A DNA stretch of 64,000 bases from Antedon mediterranea (GCF_964355755.1 NC_092673.1:20341001-20405000), one strand, 5' to 3'. Counted from the stretch's first letter, positions 11,826 to 25,500 are shown. The notes: generated from the letters alone by a model not told the origin. Made by a program: numbers and translations.

Positions 11826-14800
11826 TCAGGTGTATTTTTTCTCTGGTGCTACGAGAAATACTTTCTGAAAAAACGATGAAAACTTGGCTGCAAAAAATAA
11901 AAAAGGAATAATTCCAGTTTATTATGTCATTTATATATAATCATATTTAAATTTCTATATCAATTATTTGCGACTACTTAGACCTAATAAATATTGTGTT
12001 GCGAATATTGTGGTGTTGGTTGCCGCCTAGATATACGTCAAAACTGTTAAAAAAAAATCTAATGCGCACATTTAATTAAGGATGATCTATTGCACATTCA
12101 AATATGAATCAATAATAACAGGTCTACCTATATTTAAAATAAAATCGATTGAGGGTGGGGGAAGGATATAGTGATGTTTACTGGCGAAAAGATCGGAATC
12201 GCGATTTTGCTGATATAAACAGGTTTTCTAAACGATGATTTAGCCTAATCCTTGGTTCTTCCCACTAGAGACGCAACACACAAGGGCGTAAACGCGTCTC
12301 TAGTGGGAATCAAGCATTAAGGTTGGTTATCCATTTGGACGTACGACGACATAGGAACAACGCAATGACGTATGTACAACCCAACGATATATGAGCAACG
12401 AATTGACGTAGACACAACGCATTTGGTTCGGATGATTCATCGATCGCGTCGTAATTGGTCAAATTGCTCTTGCGTTGCGTCCAAGTGGAAACCAAGCTTT
12501 AAATACGTCATTCGTATCAGAGAATTGTGAAATTACATTAAATTCACTCTTCTCTATTCAAATTAACTTACCAACACATAATTCCATATATCTAGGTAAT
12601 CTTGGTGGTTTTATGAGTAGAAAGTAGACAGGTACACCGGTACATGTTATAGCTACACCTATGGCGGTGTCCATTGGAGCATTAATGGCACCAAGAACAA
12701 CCAGTATAAAGCAGGATATTACAAACACTATTGGCAGAGCAATGTTTACCTGAAAATGTATAATAAATGAATGTATATTATCATCAGGCATTTACTTCAA
12801 ACAATGGACTGGCTTTAAAGTACATTTGTTGTATTCGATTGGGAACTTCCTGTCAACATAAAAATTAGTTGAGTATTTTTGTATTCTCGAATGGTGAATT
12901 GTCACAATTCACTATTCGGGAATACAAAAGTACTCAACTAACGGATTGTTCTCAACAACAGAACATCATTTGAATGGAGAACGTCAAACAAGCGCTGAGA
13001 ACGATTAGACAAGTTCTATTTCCTCTGAAATATGATGTAAGAAGCATTTTTGGGTAGAAGCTGGGATCCACTTGATTTAGGATATTTCGACCTCGCTGAT
13101 TACGAATATGGCGGATCCCAAGCGAAATTCGGCCATCTAAGCCCTTAATTTGCATAATTAAAAATGGCGGCCATTTTTTATAATTACCCTATATCTCGAG
13201 AACCACTAGTCACAGATAATTAATTTTGGTGTCAAAATGTTTTAAATATATGTTTTTATATTCACTTTAATGACACATTTTCTCAAAAAATTGATGCAAG
13301 TCGTATTTCTGACATTTTGACCTTTGACCTTGATTTATCGTATCTCAGTAACCAATAATCGGAGAGACACGAAATAGGGCTCAAATTGTTCAGAAACTAT
13401 ACATTCTTATTTATTATAATGAAATGTTTTTACAAAAAATGGCCGATTCTACAACTATTGACCTTTGAACTATTAGTCAAATATAATAATATAATAATAA
13501 TATAACTTTGAAAATTGTGGTCTTATGAATTTTTTTTTCTTTTTAAATTGTTTAAAACATGTGTGTTTCTATACAGTCTAATGGCACATTTTGTACAAGA
13601 ATGGCCGATAGTATGGTTATTGACCTTTAAACTACAGCATAGGCCTACTGTATACTGAATATAATATAATATAATTGCATAACTATGAAATTATTTATAC
13701 TCAATAATAATTAGTAAAATTATAAAATTCACTGCCATCAAATATGATGTGTTATGATTTATATAGATTTAAAAAAAAATTGAACACGCAAGTTACATTT
13801 GTTGAAATTTAAAATTACCTGCCATCAATATGATGGAGTATGATTATAGATTTTTTAAAATGTGAACATGTCAGCTACATTTGGAAATTACCTGCCATCA
13901 ATATGATGGATTATGATTATAGATTTAAAAAAGAATTTGAACACATAAGCTACATTAGAAAATTACCTGCCATCAATATGATGGATTATGATTATAGATT
14001 TAAAAAAGGATTTGAACACGTCAGCTACATTTGGAAATTACCTGCCATCAATATGATGGATTATGATTGTATAGTACCAGCCATCAATATGATGGATTAT
14101 GATTATAGAATTAAAAAAGAATTTGAACACGTCAGCCACATTTGGAAATTTGGAAATTACCTGCCATCAATATGATGGATTATAATTGTATAGGTTTGAA
14201 AGAATAGTGAACACGTAAGCTACATTGGGAATGAACATGTTAAGGGCATCAGTTTTGATCATTCATGCAAAGGTTTCCGTCATCTTTAGCGTTGTTACAG
14301 TAGCATATTAAAGCTGTACATGGTAGTTTTGACTTTTTGCACCTACATCTATATGGTTATGCATCGTGTCTTGCATCCACAATAAATCATCTCTAACGAA
14401 GCAGTAGGAATAGCTTCATTTTTCAGAAGCACTGGTTGAAGTTTACCATTAGATAGCTCCCAACCAAAATATGTTGGTGATGGCAAATGCTGGATTGGCG
14501 ATACAGCTTTTTTCAATACGAGTGCTTGGAAGTGTGCTCTTTTTATATGATGCTGGTGCACTGCATCGCTTGTTGGAGGTAATTTTTTTTTTTTTAAACA
14601 TGGCATGCCTAACTTAAAACTGTCGATAAAGGACACCATCAGACAAAGATGAACCAAAACACAGAGACCAATTCGTCGAATTATAGAAAGTGGTGAAATA
14701 CCGCTGCCAAATTGCTGGTCAAACTTGTTGGCATTACAAGATAATAATGCAGATCTGACACGATTTCTATCAGAGGAGTTGATTCGTCAAGCTCCTATAG

Positions 14801-17800
14801 ACAAAGAAATTGTCACAGCTGGTGGATTTATGAAAGAATCAGTTGTTAAATCATCAAAATTGTACACGAATACGTTGTCTCTGGTCAGACCATGAAGAAT
14901 CGGACACGAGACTTGTCATGCTGCCAATGTCCGATACGACACAGTTGTAGTTGCTTCTAGGGATACAGACGTACTAGTGATTCTAGTGTCTCACTACCAA
15001 AGCATGGTATCCAAATGGATGATGACAGGGACATCCAAAAAAAGAAAGTATCTATAAAAGACATTTTTCAAGCCTTGCCCGAGGGTTCTGCAAAAGCACT
15101 GATTCCATTCCACACTATTAGTGGATGCGATACTACCTCATATCCAGGGAAGAGTTAAATTATATTAATACATACATACAGTAATTTAACTCTTCACTGC
15201 TCATATCTAAGTGGTCACTCAAAGGCATCGGCATGGGAAGTATTAAAAAAAGGTATGAACTAATTAAAGACCTGGGAGAAAACCTATCAGTGACCAAGTT
15301 ATTATGAAATCGGAAAGATTCATTTGCTACGTTTACGGTGTTGGTCAAGTTAAAAGTACCAATAAAGTTAGGCTTTAAAAAAAAAAGGCATTACCTCCAA
15401 CAAGCGATGCAGTGCACCAACATATAAAAAGAGCACACTTCCAAGCACTCGTATGGAAAAAAGCTGTATCGCCAATCCAGCATTTGCCATCACCAACATA
15501 TTTTGGTTGGGAGCTATCTAATGGTAAACTTCAACCAGTGCTTCTGAAAAATGAAGCTATTCCTACTGCTTCGTTAGAGATGATTTATTGTGGATGCAAG
15601 ACACGATACATAACCTGCCAATAGATGTAGGTGCAAGAAGTCAAAACTACCATGTACAGCTTTATGCCGCTGTAACAACGCTAAAGATGACGGAAACCTT
15701 TGCATGAATGATCTTAACTGATGCCCTTAACATGTTCATTCCAAATGTAGCTTACGTACGTGTTCACATTTTCTTTTAAATCTATACAATCATAATCCAT
15801 CATATTGATGGCAAGTAATTTTCAAATGTAGCTTACGTGTTCAAATTCTTTTTTAAATCTATAATCATAATCCATCATATTGATGGCAGGTACTATACAA
15901 TCATAATCCATCATATTGATGGCAGGTAATTTCCAAATTTCCAAATGTAGCTTACGTGTTCAAATTCTTTTTAAAATCTATAATCATAATCCATCATATT
16001 GATGGCAGGTAATTTCCCAATTTCCAAATGTAGCTGACGTGTTCAAATTCTTTTTTAATTCTATAATCATAATCCATCATATTGATGGCAGGTACTATAC
16101 AATCATAATCCATCATATTGATGGCAGGTAATTTCCAAATTTCCAAATGTAGCTGACGTGTTCAAATTCTTTTTTAAATCTATAATCATAATCCATCATA
16201 TTGATAGCAGGTAATTTTCTAATGTAGGTTACGTGTTCAAATTTTTATTTAAATCTATAATCATAATCCATCATATTGATGGCAGGTAATTTCCAAATGT
16301 AGCTGACATGTTCACATTTTAGAAAATCTATAAGCACACTCCATCATATTGATGGCAGGTAATTTCAAATTTCAAATTTCAAAAAATGTAACTTGCGTAT
16401 TCAAATTCCTTTTTAAATCTATATAAATCATAACACATCATATTTGATGGCAGTGAATTTTATAATGTTACTAATTATTATTGTGTATAAATAATTTCAT
16501 AGTTATGCAATTATATTATATTTAGTATACAGTAGGCCTATGCTGTAGTTAAAAGGTCAATAACCATACTATCGGCCATTCTTGTACAAAATATGCCATT
16601 AGACTGGATAGAAACACACATGTTTTAAACAATTTAAAAAGAAAAAAAAATTCATAAGACCACAATTTTCAAAGTTATATTATTATTATATTATTATATT
16701 TGACTAATAGTTCAAAGGTCAATAGTTGTAGAATCGGCCATTTTTTGTAAAAACATTTCATTATAATAAATATGAATGTATAGTTTCTGAACAATTTGAG
16801 CCCTATTTCGTGTCTCTCCGATTATTGGTTACTGAGATACGATAAATCAAGGTCAAAGGTCAAAATGTCAGAAATACGACTTGCATCAATTTTTTGAGAA
16901 AATGTGTCATTAAAGTGAATATAAAACCATATATTTAAAACATTTTGACACCAAAATTAATTATCTGTGACTAGTGGTTCTCGAGATATAGGGTAATTAT
17001 AAAAAATGGCCGCCATTTTTAATTATGCAAATTAAGGGCTTAGATGGCCGAATTTCGCTTGGGATCCGCCATATTCGTAATCAGCGAGGTCGAAATATCC
17101 TAAACCAAGTGGATCCCAGCTTCTACCCAAAAATGCTTCTTGATTCGTTTTCTAGGCCGTTTTTTGAGAAATGGAACCTGTCTAGATCTCCTCGGCGCTC
17201 AAAATACTCAGTTGAAACGGAACGAAAAAACTGTACTCAACGGTAAATTCCCAATCGAATACAACAATTATTACCTATAATATTTTCGTTCCAGATAAAT
17301 ACGAAAGCCTATTTGTGCTATCAAAATAAGTAGTAAGTCTAAATTTCGACATGGTAAATTATACTCCAGTGGCACGAATAGGTTTTCGAAGTAAAAGAAA
17401 AGAATAATTCAATAAGTATATGTTGACATTTTTACTGGTAGGCCTACTACAAACGAGTCTTACTTTGTATGGTTTTTCCATTTCTGGTCGTTTCCATCTA
17501 AGATACAACAACCCCAACACAGACATGCCAGCAGCGGTCCAGGTAACAAAGTTAAAGTAGTTTATTAACTGGAAAACGTCTTTGACAAACACGTACACTA
17601 ACGACAGCAAGCTCTGAAATTAACACAAACGTGCATCCGTTTAGGGTCTAGTTAGGCCTATTTATATCGTGATAAGTTGACTTCTTGGGCACAGCCATCA
17701 TCGCTAACCTTGGTGAGTAAGAATTAACTTACCAGGGAAAACAGCCTAGTCCGAAAGGGCCTATAGGGACATAAGAAAGGACGCAAGAGAACTTCTTGGG

Positions 17801-20800
17801 AGGCCTACCTTAGACGTCGTATTTCCAAATATACATTGTACAAACGTACGTATCCATCATATTAGTCACTGTTCTTAAATGTATTACGCGATGGAGAGCG
17901 CATCTAAGCATTACAAACGTGGAGACTTATTGAGTTGATTGAAGCAGCCTACCACAAAAAACAACGCGGGCAGTGGTGTCTTGTACCGCACGTTGATCAT
18001 TGCTATCAGTTTAGGTAAAATACCATCACGTGCACCGGCAAAGAAAAGTCTGTCAGAAAAAGAAAAGCATTTTCTACTTGTAAGATGACATTAAACTCCT
18101 CCATATGTTCTGGAATAACGGAATATTTACTATGAGACTATACAATGTTCAACCATGAGCAATACAACATTGACTTACCTGGAGGAGGTTAGAAGTGTCC
18201 CATTGATTGACCCTAACGTTGACAAGGCAACAGCTATCGGCATGATCAGAGCAAACTTTCCCAGCACTTTGATACCAAAAGTCTACGAAAGCATACACAT
18301 TGTTATATAATTATACCATAATACTTGGCAAGAGTTTATACGAAATCGGAATGCAGGTTTCTTACCACAGCAACGGCATTTGACTGTATTAATTCTTCTG
18401 GTGTCAAAACTGCAAAATACGCTACATTTGCCAGTACGTAGATTCCTGTTACTATTGACACCGATATTATAATGGCACGTGGTAGATTTCTAGAAATAAA
18501 AACATTAGAAATTAAACATGTTACAACAATTTGATCCGATTGGTTTGGATAAAATTATTATTCGTATAATGTGCCGTTGAACGGGAATCAACCAAAACTA
18601 TGGAATCGCGCAAGTGAAAATCACGTCATTACGTTCCTAGTCAAAACTGTGGACACTTTCTAACGTAGTTTATATTAGTAGTGACCTACCTTGGAGCATC
18701 TTTAATTTCTTCTACAATGAAATTTAAACTGTACCATCCAGCGTACGAGAAGAGCCCAGAATAGAGAGCACCACCAAGTCCAATCAGATTGGTTCCTTCA
18801 AAAGCATTCTCAAAGTTTTGTGTGTTACCTAGAAACAAAGCAACATCTTTGTCTACTGTCTATAATTAAATTTACCGAATTCTAAATAATCTTCCAACTA
18901 TTTTAATTAAGCTCCACCTCACCAATTTTGGCTAAAATAAGTCAAGCTTTGCTTCATTTAAAGATATATTGTCTGATTTTCTGTTTGTTGGATATGCCAT
19001 TTTTATGTCACACAATAGTTATTCACTTTGAACAAAAATTGGATTATAAAAAAAAATATTTACCATCAAAAATTGTAATATAAAGGAAAAAACAGTAAAA
19101 TTGACTGGGTTTTTGGTTGATTTTAACCTTTTATTTTGTCATTTTATAAGTAAAAAGTTAGGTTTTTCTACGAAAGTGATTAACTTTATTTAAACTACAC
19201 AATGACATATTCAGTATCTGATTTTATTAATCTTTATATTTCATGCTTTTGGGGAAAATACATCTTTAACAATTTTTAAACCCCGCCTATACTTCAAAAT
19301 ATTGTACCACCACTAAAAAATTAACCATACATTCTCAATATTACTGTCGTAGTTATTTACCCGGTTAAGTTGGTTTCATGGTAACATTTATCGCTAACTT
19401 TGGTGGGTAGGAAACCAACCTATATCATCAGGGTAAATATTATCTAAGCCTATCTACAGTACGGTAGTCCATGTATCATTTAACTATGACCCCTTCACGT
19501 TTTGTTGAACGTCAACATGGATTCATAAACATTAAGCGATACCTTTTGCCATTTCTACAATTCCCATTATAATAATGAGAGCCAGAGCCGACACCTTGAC
19601 GACGGTTAGTACATCTTGCACACGAGCGGCCAATCTAACACTACGGCAGTTAATATACGTCGTTAAAGCTGTAAAACAAAGTTCAATAAGAATAATTATG
19701 ATCATATATTTTCCATCTACAATCACACACTTGCTTATGTCACAATTGATATTTAAAATACCAGAAAAAAACAAAAATTTAGGTCTACGTAAATCATTTT
19801 GTTTTACAACTTATTTTTGAAAAATAGACTACAGAATATTGTTGTTTATTTATTATAAATTATGCTATTATTTTATCAATTATCATATTTTGATACAAAA
19901 AATACGTTGTTTAATTAGACTATAAATACTGTATATTATTCTTCATACTGTTTTACAATGCCAAAAGAGATGTTAAAATATATTACCATTTATGTTATTA
20001 TTGTTTACTAGGCCTATACAATCTAAACTGTTTTATAGGCTACAAGTTATACATATTTATAGCCCAATTATTGATATTTACAATCACAATAGAACTAGAA
20101 GTTCAATTATCATGTAGGCCTACCGATAACATTGTTTCGTACACAATCTAAACTGTTTTATTACCCACATTTGTTCAACCTTTCTCTAGTCAGTTCTGGT
20201 CTAAACTAGCCGAGGCAGGGTCAAAGTTCTTTCGATTCAAAATTTATCTAATACCAATATTTAATATAGTTGTTTGATTAACAAACATTAACGCTGTTAA
20301 GGTTTTCTTTCTTCACAAACCGAACAACATTAAATTAATGTTAGTATGAATTTTAAGTTTAATCTGGAAAATTTGTTATCGTGCAATTAATATAAGTAGA
20401 AAGTGTATTTACGTTACACAGTATAAAGGTCGTTATTTGCAACTTGATCATCAACGGCAAATTAATATTTTATACTAGCAAAGATAGGCTTATAGCCTTC
20501 TGTATCATCAGGTGAAACGCACGTACTGTTCGGAGTGAATGAGTACGGGGGGAGGCCGATAAAATGAATCTGATTCGCAAAAAGCTAAGTTTACATGAGA
20601 TACTTACAAACACATATGATTGCCAGAATCTGTGTACACCCAGTGAGGTCAACATCAGTACAATTCATCGCCACCAGAGCTGGTTCCAGTATGTACTGTC
20701 CAAAAATGATACCAAGAGCAGCAAACGTGACTGGCAATAGAATGACAAGAGCCAACCAAACGTATAAAAACGCAATACATTCCCCGAAAGCTTCACGTAT

Positions 20801-21130
20801 ATACGCGTACATGCCACCAGATTTGGGAATCGCTAGTCCCAATTCGGCAAAACACAAGGCACCAAGCATTGAGAAAAAACCTGAAAATGTCCATATTATA
20901 AGAGACCCTCCTACCGACCCAATATTTAATATAACTCCTTTAGGGGACACAAAAATACCGGAGCCGATGACACAACCAACGTTTATGGTGACTCCACTAA
21001 AAAGTCCAATTGTTGGTTCCAAACGCATCGAATCGTCATGATCTTTTTTCACTCTTGTACCGTTTGACGTCGGTAGCATTTTGTTCAGTGCGGCACCATC
21101 ACCAATAGGTCTATACTCAGAAGATGCCAT
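11826..21130 (-). CDS. SLC7-family light-chain amino-acid transporter, paralog 1
   Basis: Nine exons join in frame to 500 residues: 20608-21130, 19543-19668, 18690-18828, 18366-18489, 18179-18282, 17953-18049, 17464-17613, 12572-12749, 11826-11887. The ATG at 21130 starts [10 protein letters not shown]; an upstream in-frame GTG is not a likely start. The protein is a 12-TM member of the LAT group (heteromeric exchangers of neutral or basic amino acids at the plasma membrane). TM1 carries [12 protein letters not shown] (about residues 55-66), the unwound substrate-binding segment. Cys157, in the loop after TM3, is placed to form the disulfide with an SLC3 heavy chain. TM6 has [10 protein letters not shown], and the family motif [14 protein letters not shown] is encoded by exon 6. 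The last intron-split exon ends [14 protein letters not shown]. Intron 7 holds a 4.4 kb foldback element and intron 2 a MITE. Exons 2-6 have exactly the lengths of those in the paralog at 51814-55661. LAT, y+LAT and b(0,+)AT subtypes cannot be separated by eye. Confidence 0.93.
12246..12500. mobile_element. Two adjacent MITE family A copies in an SLC7 intron
   Basis: A short internally deleted copy (12246-12318; CCCACTAGAGACGCAAC ... CTCTAGTGGGAATCAAGC) abuts a longer diverged copy (12319-12500; ends GTCCAAGTGGAAACCAAGC). Both lie in the last intron of the minus-strand transporter. Confidence 0.6.
14235..14645 (-). pseudogene. Inverted duplicate of the transposon-gene 3' end
   Basis: The minus strand reads [20 protein letters not shown], then [20 protein letters not shown] and an IYCGCKTR start of a CXC motif, the same text as the plus-strand copy at 15385-15725. 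It carries one extra His codon and other small differences. The duplication is explained by its position in the left arm of the foldback element. No start of its own is evident. Confidence 0.65.
14645..15725 (+). pseudogene. Broken transposon-type gene with DTR...SRDTDV...GCDTTS and CXC motifs
   Basis: Pieces in several frames read, in order: [20 protein letters not shown] (14680-14740), EESDTRLV (near 14890), [20 protein letters not shown] (about 14930-14990), [20 protein letters not shown] plus TS (about 15075-15140), SKASAWEV (about 15215), LPPTSDAV...HIKRAHFQ (15390-15440), [11 protein letters not shown] (about 15508) and a tesmin/TSO1-like cysteine run CGCKTR...[16 protein letters not shown] (about 15590-15690). 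I know this order from multi-copy, apparently transposon-borne genes in cnidarians and other invertebrates. The acidic motifs and GCD resemble PIN/FEN1-type nucleases, but that is a comparison by eye. At least one in-frame stop (near 14895), another before the CXC block (near 15624) and frame changes show it is dead. Confidence 0.65.
18958..19269. mobile_element. Palindromic MITE family D, full copy
   Basis: TTTAAAGATATATTG at the left end and AATACATCTTTAA at the right end are inverted. The interior carries TATGCCATTTTTATGT and TTCATGCTTTTGGGG. It lies in intron 2 of the minus-strand SLC7 gene. Confidence 0.65.
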
Positions 21131-22080
21131 TTTTATGGTTGTTCTCACCAGATGGTGGCTAGCATGTGGCTCCCACGAGTAGTAACAGCGACAACGAACA
21201 ATGGCAAAGGTCTATTAACATACGTTGATAACCCGAAAGGTCGGTGGTTCAATATTTGTACAAGTTTAGGAGCTGAAAACATTATATAGGCGCGCCTACG
21301 TCCCCCGGATCATAAATATGTTGTAATACCTATTTATCATAAAAATATGTTATTATTCTTATTGACCATTAGACTTTCCAAAATAGTTTCTTACAAAGTA
21401 TTAACTGGAAATGCTCTTGCATGCAAACATATTGGAAAGCAGTTTACTGTATTAATCATGTAAAATAAAGTTGATTAAAAGTAAAATATGACAAACAAAA
21501 GAACGTCTTCTTCGGTTTCTTTCTTTTGCAATATTCGTTAAAATTGTATTCTGTACTATTGATTTCTCTATATAGCCACCACGGATTAAATGTATTCGAT
21601 TCCTGCATAAAATGTACGCAATGATATACGCTGTAGGATATGATGACGTCACATGTAGGGGTCGACTTTGTAAAGGAAATGTTCGTTTGATTGACGTATG
21701 AATTAAGATTGTTATCTATTTAAGAAGTGATAACGGTATTTTACATACAATTGGCCTACGTGTGTATATCTATATAATATATTTACATAGGGCAATATTT
21801 ATTTAGCTACTTACTACACAATAACAATGACTTTATTGTCAAACCACCTTGCTTGGTGTGTAACACGAGAAAAATGATAAAATGCGTTTACTATAGAGAG
21901 AGGAGATTAATTAATATTACTAAAATAACGCATTAATACAATAAATACAAAATATAAAAATTTATAGTGTACCTGTATTTATTTATTTCACAATATGTAC
22001 AAATAAAATGAAAAAAAAAAAAAGGATATTTTTATAGCATCATCTTTGATAATTTACATTTATAACAGTGATCAGAATAT
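21131..22080. other. Intergenic between SLC7 paralog 1 and haspin
   Basis: This holds the 5' flank of the transporter (an isolated GGCGCGCC at about 21290) and AT-rich sequence. The 3' end of haspin lies below it. No exon is supported. Confidence 0.35.
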
Positions 22081-22190
22081 TTAAAGATGCATTGTCCCCA
22101 AAAACATGCAATTTAAACATTAATTTTAAAAAATCAGATTTTAAAAAGGCCATTTTGCAGTTTTAATAAAGTTATTCATGTCTGTAAAAA
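22081..22190 (+). repeat. MITE family D half-copy
   Basis: AAAGATGCATTGTCCCC AAAAACATG and TTTTAATAAAGTTATTCA match the left half of full family D copies. The right half is missing. Confidence 0.55.
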
Positions 22191-22450
22191 TGTTGTTAGG
22201 GAGCCAATATATCTTTATCTTTATTCATCACAAACATCGTCTACTTTCTCAACCTTTTCTTTGCTTGTACTGTAAATCAGTGGATAATATCAGCACGGCT
22301 AACCATGCTGATTTCTATGTAAATTAGTCCCTTCAATCCGTAAGGTCATGCTGATAGTCAATACGGTAGTTAGTATAGTGGCTATCGGCATGGTCAACAG
22401 TGTGTTTTTATTTGCATGGTGAACCAGGCATCTATAAAACTCGTTTTTAA

Positions 22451-22483
22451 TGTTGACTGTGCTTTCAGAAAGCACTGTCAACA
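22451..22483. repeat. 16 bp-arm hairpin
   Basis: TGTTGACTGTGCTTTC is followed by its near-perfect inverted copy (one mismatch) with almost no loop. It is 106 bases past the haspin stop codon, in the likely 3' flank. It could be a MITE remnant; function unknown. Confidence 0.55.
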
Positions 22484-22588
22484 ATGGTGAATAAATAGTA
22501 AATAACACGCACATTGACTGTGCCGATAGTTAGGTTGGTGTCTGAATATGTCCAGAGACACAGCATAAATTTAAAAGTAAAATGATTT

Positions 22589-25500
22589 TCAGGTGAACAA
22601 GTTACTTGATTTGAATACATCTTCTGCCGATTTGAACTTTAGTACTTCCTGTTCAAAAGCTTTCAACTGATGCAATGCTTCAATGTGAACTTTTTTGCGG
22701 CTTCTTACTACTTTCTTCTCATCAATCAGTTTCTTTGTTAAATAATGTAACCATAACACATTACTGTATGGGTTGAATTGATCCCATTTGTTACTGCAAA
22801 AAAAAAAAAATGATTAGCATCATCAAAAAACTATATAACGTAAATATTTTATTAATTTTTCCACATGTAGATTTTAGGATACACATATGTTACTTACTTA
22901 TTATGATCACGCATAAGTCTATAAATATCAAACTGATAATCGCCTTCCCCCTCAAAGATACTCTCATCAGTGGAAAGGTCGAAAAACAATGTACATTCAT
23001 CTGTGAGAAATGAAAACATTGAATAAATAGTGTATGAGTACCAACAAATGAGAACCTATTCAAGTTTGTATGTGAATGGACAGATTTTAAAAGGTAAAAA
23101 GAGGAAAAAAGGCATTTTTCTAGGGGCATATTAGTGGTGGGTGTACCTGATCTTTGTTTCATAAATACTGGATAGTATACAAATAATAGATGTTTATGAG
23201 TTGGATGGTGAGAATATTTCATGAGTTGAAAAATTGACTGCTCTATTTTTAACAAGGCACTAATACTAGCCGAGTTGAAAATAGCAGTCAAATTTATTTT
23301 ATAATTTTTATATATTTATATTTTACAAATAAAAGCTAAATGTGAGAGCCGTTCATTATCAACATTATATCTTTTCCATGAGATAGGGCGAATTCAAAAT
23401 GACATGTGATGCCTAATTAACCAATCAAATTGCATGAATATAATGGGTGGGTTATAATATGATATAGTAGAACCCCTCCTTTGGGGGGACACCTCTACTA
23501 GGATGGAACTTCCATGTGAAATGAACAAGGGGCAATTAATGTTTTAACACTACGGTAATGTTTATTAAGGGAACACTTTTGTACAAGACAGATTTTGATA
23601 GTCAATTTATGATATTAAGAAGACAGTAGAGCTCTGACAGAAGACCAATTTACATAGACGAGCGGTAACCTTAAACGCAAAACTGTGTAGTAACTGTATG
23701 TCCAATGTAGAATTGGTATCTATCAAGAGCGGAAACCACCTGTCCGCTTCATGTTGTGTGTAAAATGGTCATAAGGAATAACACAGCTTCTATATTAGTA
23801 TTACCGTCACCGCTCATCTGTGTAAAAACGACATTTGAAATTGGCAGTTTTCTTTTACGCTGAAATTACTATGTATTCGAGAACCATCTGTGGGCACGAC
23901 CTAGATGGTACGCTAGTAAAGCGAGCTTACCATCTAGTCTGTGTAAATTGGTCTTAAAGGGACACCTATGCGACCCAACAAAGTGTTCCCTGAATAGGGG
24001 TGTCCCAAACGAGTGGTTATACTGTGATTGTCATTTCTTTACCTTTATGTAACCTTGACAGTGTGAAATCTATGATGGACACATGAAGCCTGTGCCCGGG
24101 CAAAGTAGTATCCTGTTCATCATCCTCGAGTTTTTTTACAAGTACGTTTCCCCAGTGGAGATCACGATGCTCAAATTGTAACACTTTCTCGGCTACTGCA
24201 AGTGCCTCTATAGTTTGCTGCAGGACGCATTTCTTTTCTAATACATTCTGAAACTATAAAACGAAGCAAACTCTCATTAAGTTCCAAAGATTTATAAATG
24301 AATAAAAATTAGAAAAGAAGGATATAAGAGTTCATGCATATTCAATTATAACTTTATTTTAATCTCTTTTGCTCATGGAAAATTAATTAATGTTGTTGAA
24401 CGTTAGTGCAATAAAATTATAAGACCGACAATTAACTCTTATTATTAAAATCTTTGTGCAATAATAATACTAATCAATAATGACAATAAATGTAAAATTC
24501 TTAATGTAATTTAAAATTATTGTAATTCTAGTATACTCACTCATTTCAATAATTAATTAATTTTTATTCATAAAATGTATGAAAAAAACATTTTTTTTTA
24601 AATTTAGTTTGTTTATGTTGTTATGTTAATTTTTCTTGGATTTGGAGGGTCACTCCACAGCACTCCACTTGTGTTTATCATTTTTATTTATTACCGAAAG
24701 GAATAAAATTAAATGATACAGTACTATAAAGAGACCAAAAAAAAAAAAATATTGGGAGTTATAAAAAAATTGTTATTACAAATAGAGGGTGCTATACTAT
24801 TTTTAAAAAACCACATCAAATTATAGAGGGCACTATTTACAATTTAAAGGCAGAGCCATTATATAAAGAGTTGCGAATTTGAATGGATTAGAAGCCATGT
24901 TTGTGTCCATTCATTCCTATGTAGCGAATGAAGTAGAGTATAACATTCAAAAGGCTTTAACTATCAAATTTAATATCAAAACAATCAATTTGTTTAAAAG
25001 GATTTTGTTAAAATTATAATAAAATTATAAAGTTACTGCGAACATGATTTTAAACAACAAAAATAGCTTTTATCCATTGAATTTCGGAACGGCTCTGGCT
25101 GTGCGTTCCATGCGCGCTCTACGCGAGAATCCTGTAATTATCAGGAGAGTTGGGAGGTCTGTATAAAAAGCAACTGTTAGCGACTGATGTTACAATTTTC
25201 CTGTGTAATGTCTGTCAAAATGGTATTTTTTGTAGAATTTTGTCTGTATTTGTCAAATCCTGAATTAGAATAGATATCTTTTATTGTACCTTTTATAAGT
25301 TTAAGTACACTCTCCATGAATTAGTTAACACTGCTGCCAATTTAAAGATTAGATTAACTACTGTATTAGGTAAGGTTTTTCTTTTTGTTACTTTTATGCG
25401 TGTTTTTATATGTATATATTTTCATCCTGTAATTGGTGTATATTGGATGTGAAATAATAAAATACAAAAAAAATAATACAAAAATACAAAGGTGTTTTTG

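Larger units (their letters stand above)
12826..17267. mobile_element. 4.4 kb foldback element in SLC7 intron 7
   Basis: The outermost inverted repeat is TTGTTGTATTCGATTGGGAA at 12826 and its near complement ending at 17267. Inside the left end is a short hairpin (12868-12938, arms ~35 bp). Long arms then pair: 13035-14640 with 15390-17150, sharing GGATCCGCCATATTCG, the CCATTTTT/ATTATGCAAATTA block and a 75 bp minisatellite built on CTGCCATCAATATGATGG (left 13800-14190, right about 15780-16360). The unique centre (14640-15390) holds a broken gene listed separately. The element is wholly within an intron, so the host gene stays intact if the intron is spliced. Confidence 0.8.

Noticed and set aside
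13840..14175. 111-codon frame with [18 protein letters not shown] repeats
   Set aside because: Product of the 75 bp minisatellite in the foldback arm; the other arm shows it in reverse.
15780..16360. CRISPR-like regular array
   Set aside because: The spacers are as conserved as the repeats, the organism is eukaryotic, and the array is mirrored in the other arm of a foldback element.
20595..21041. 148-codon plus-strand frame
   Set aside because: Exact antisense of the first exon of SLC7 paralog 1.
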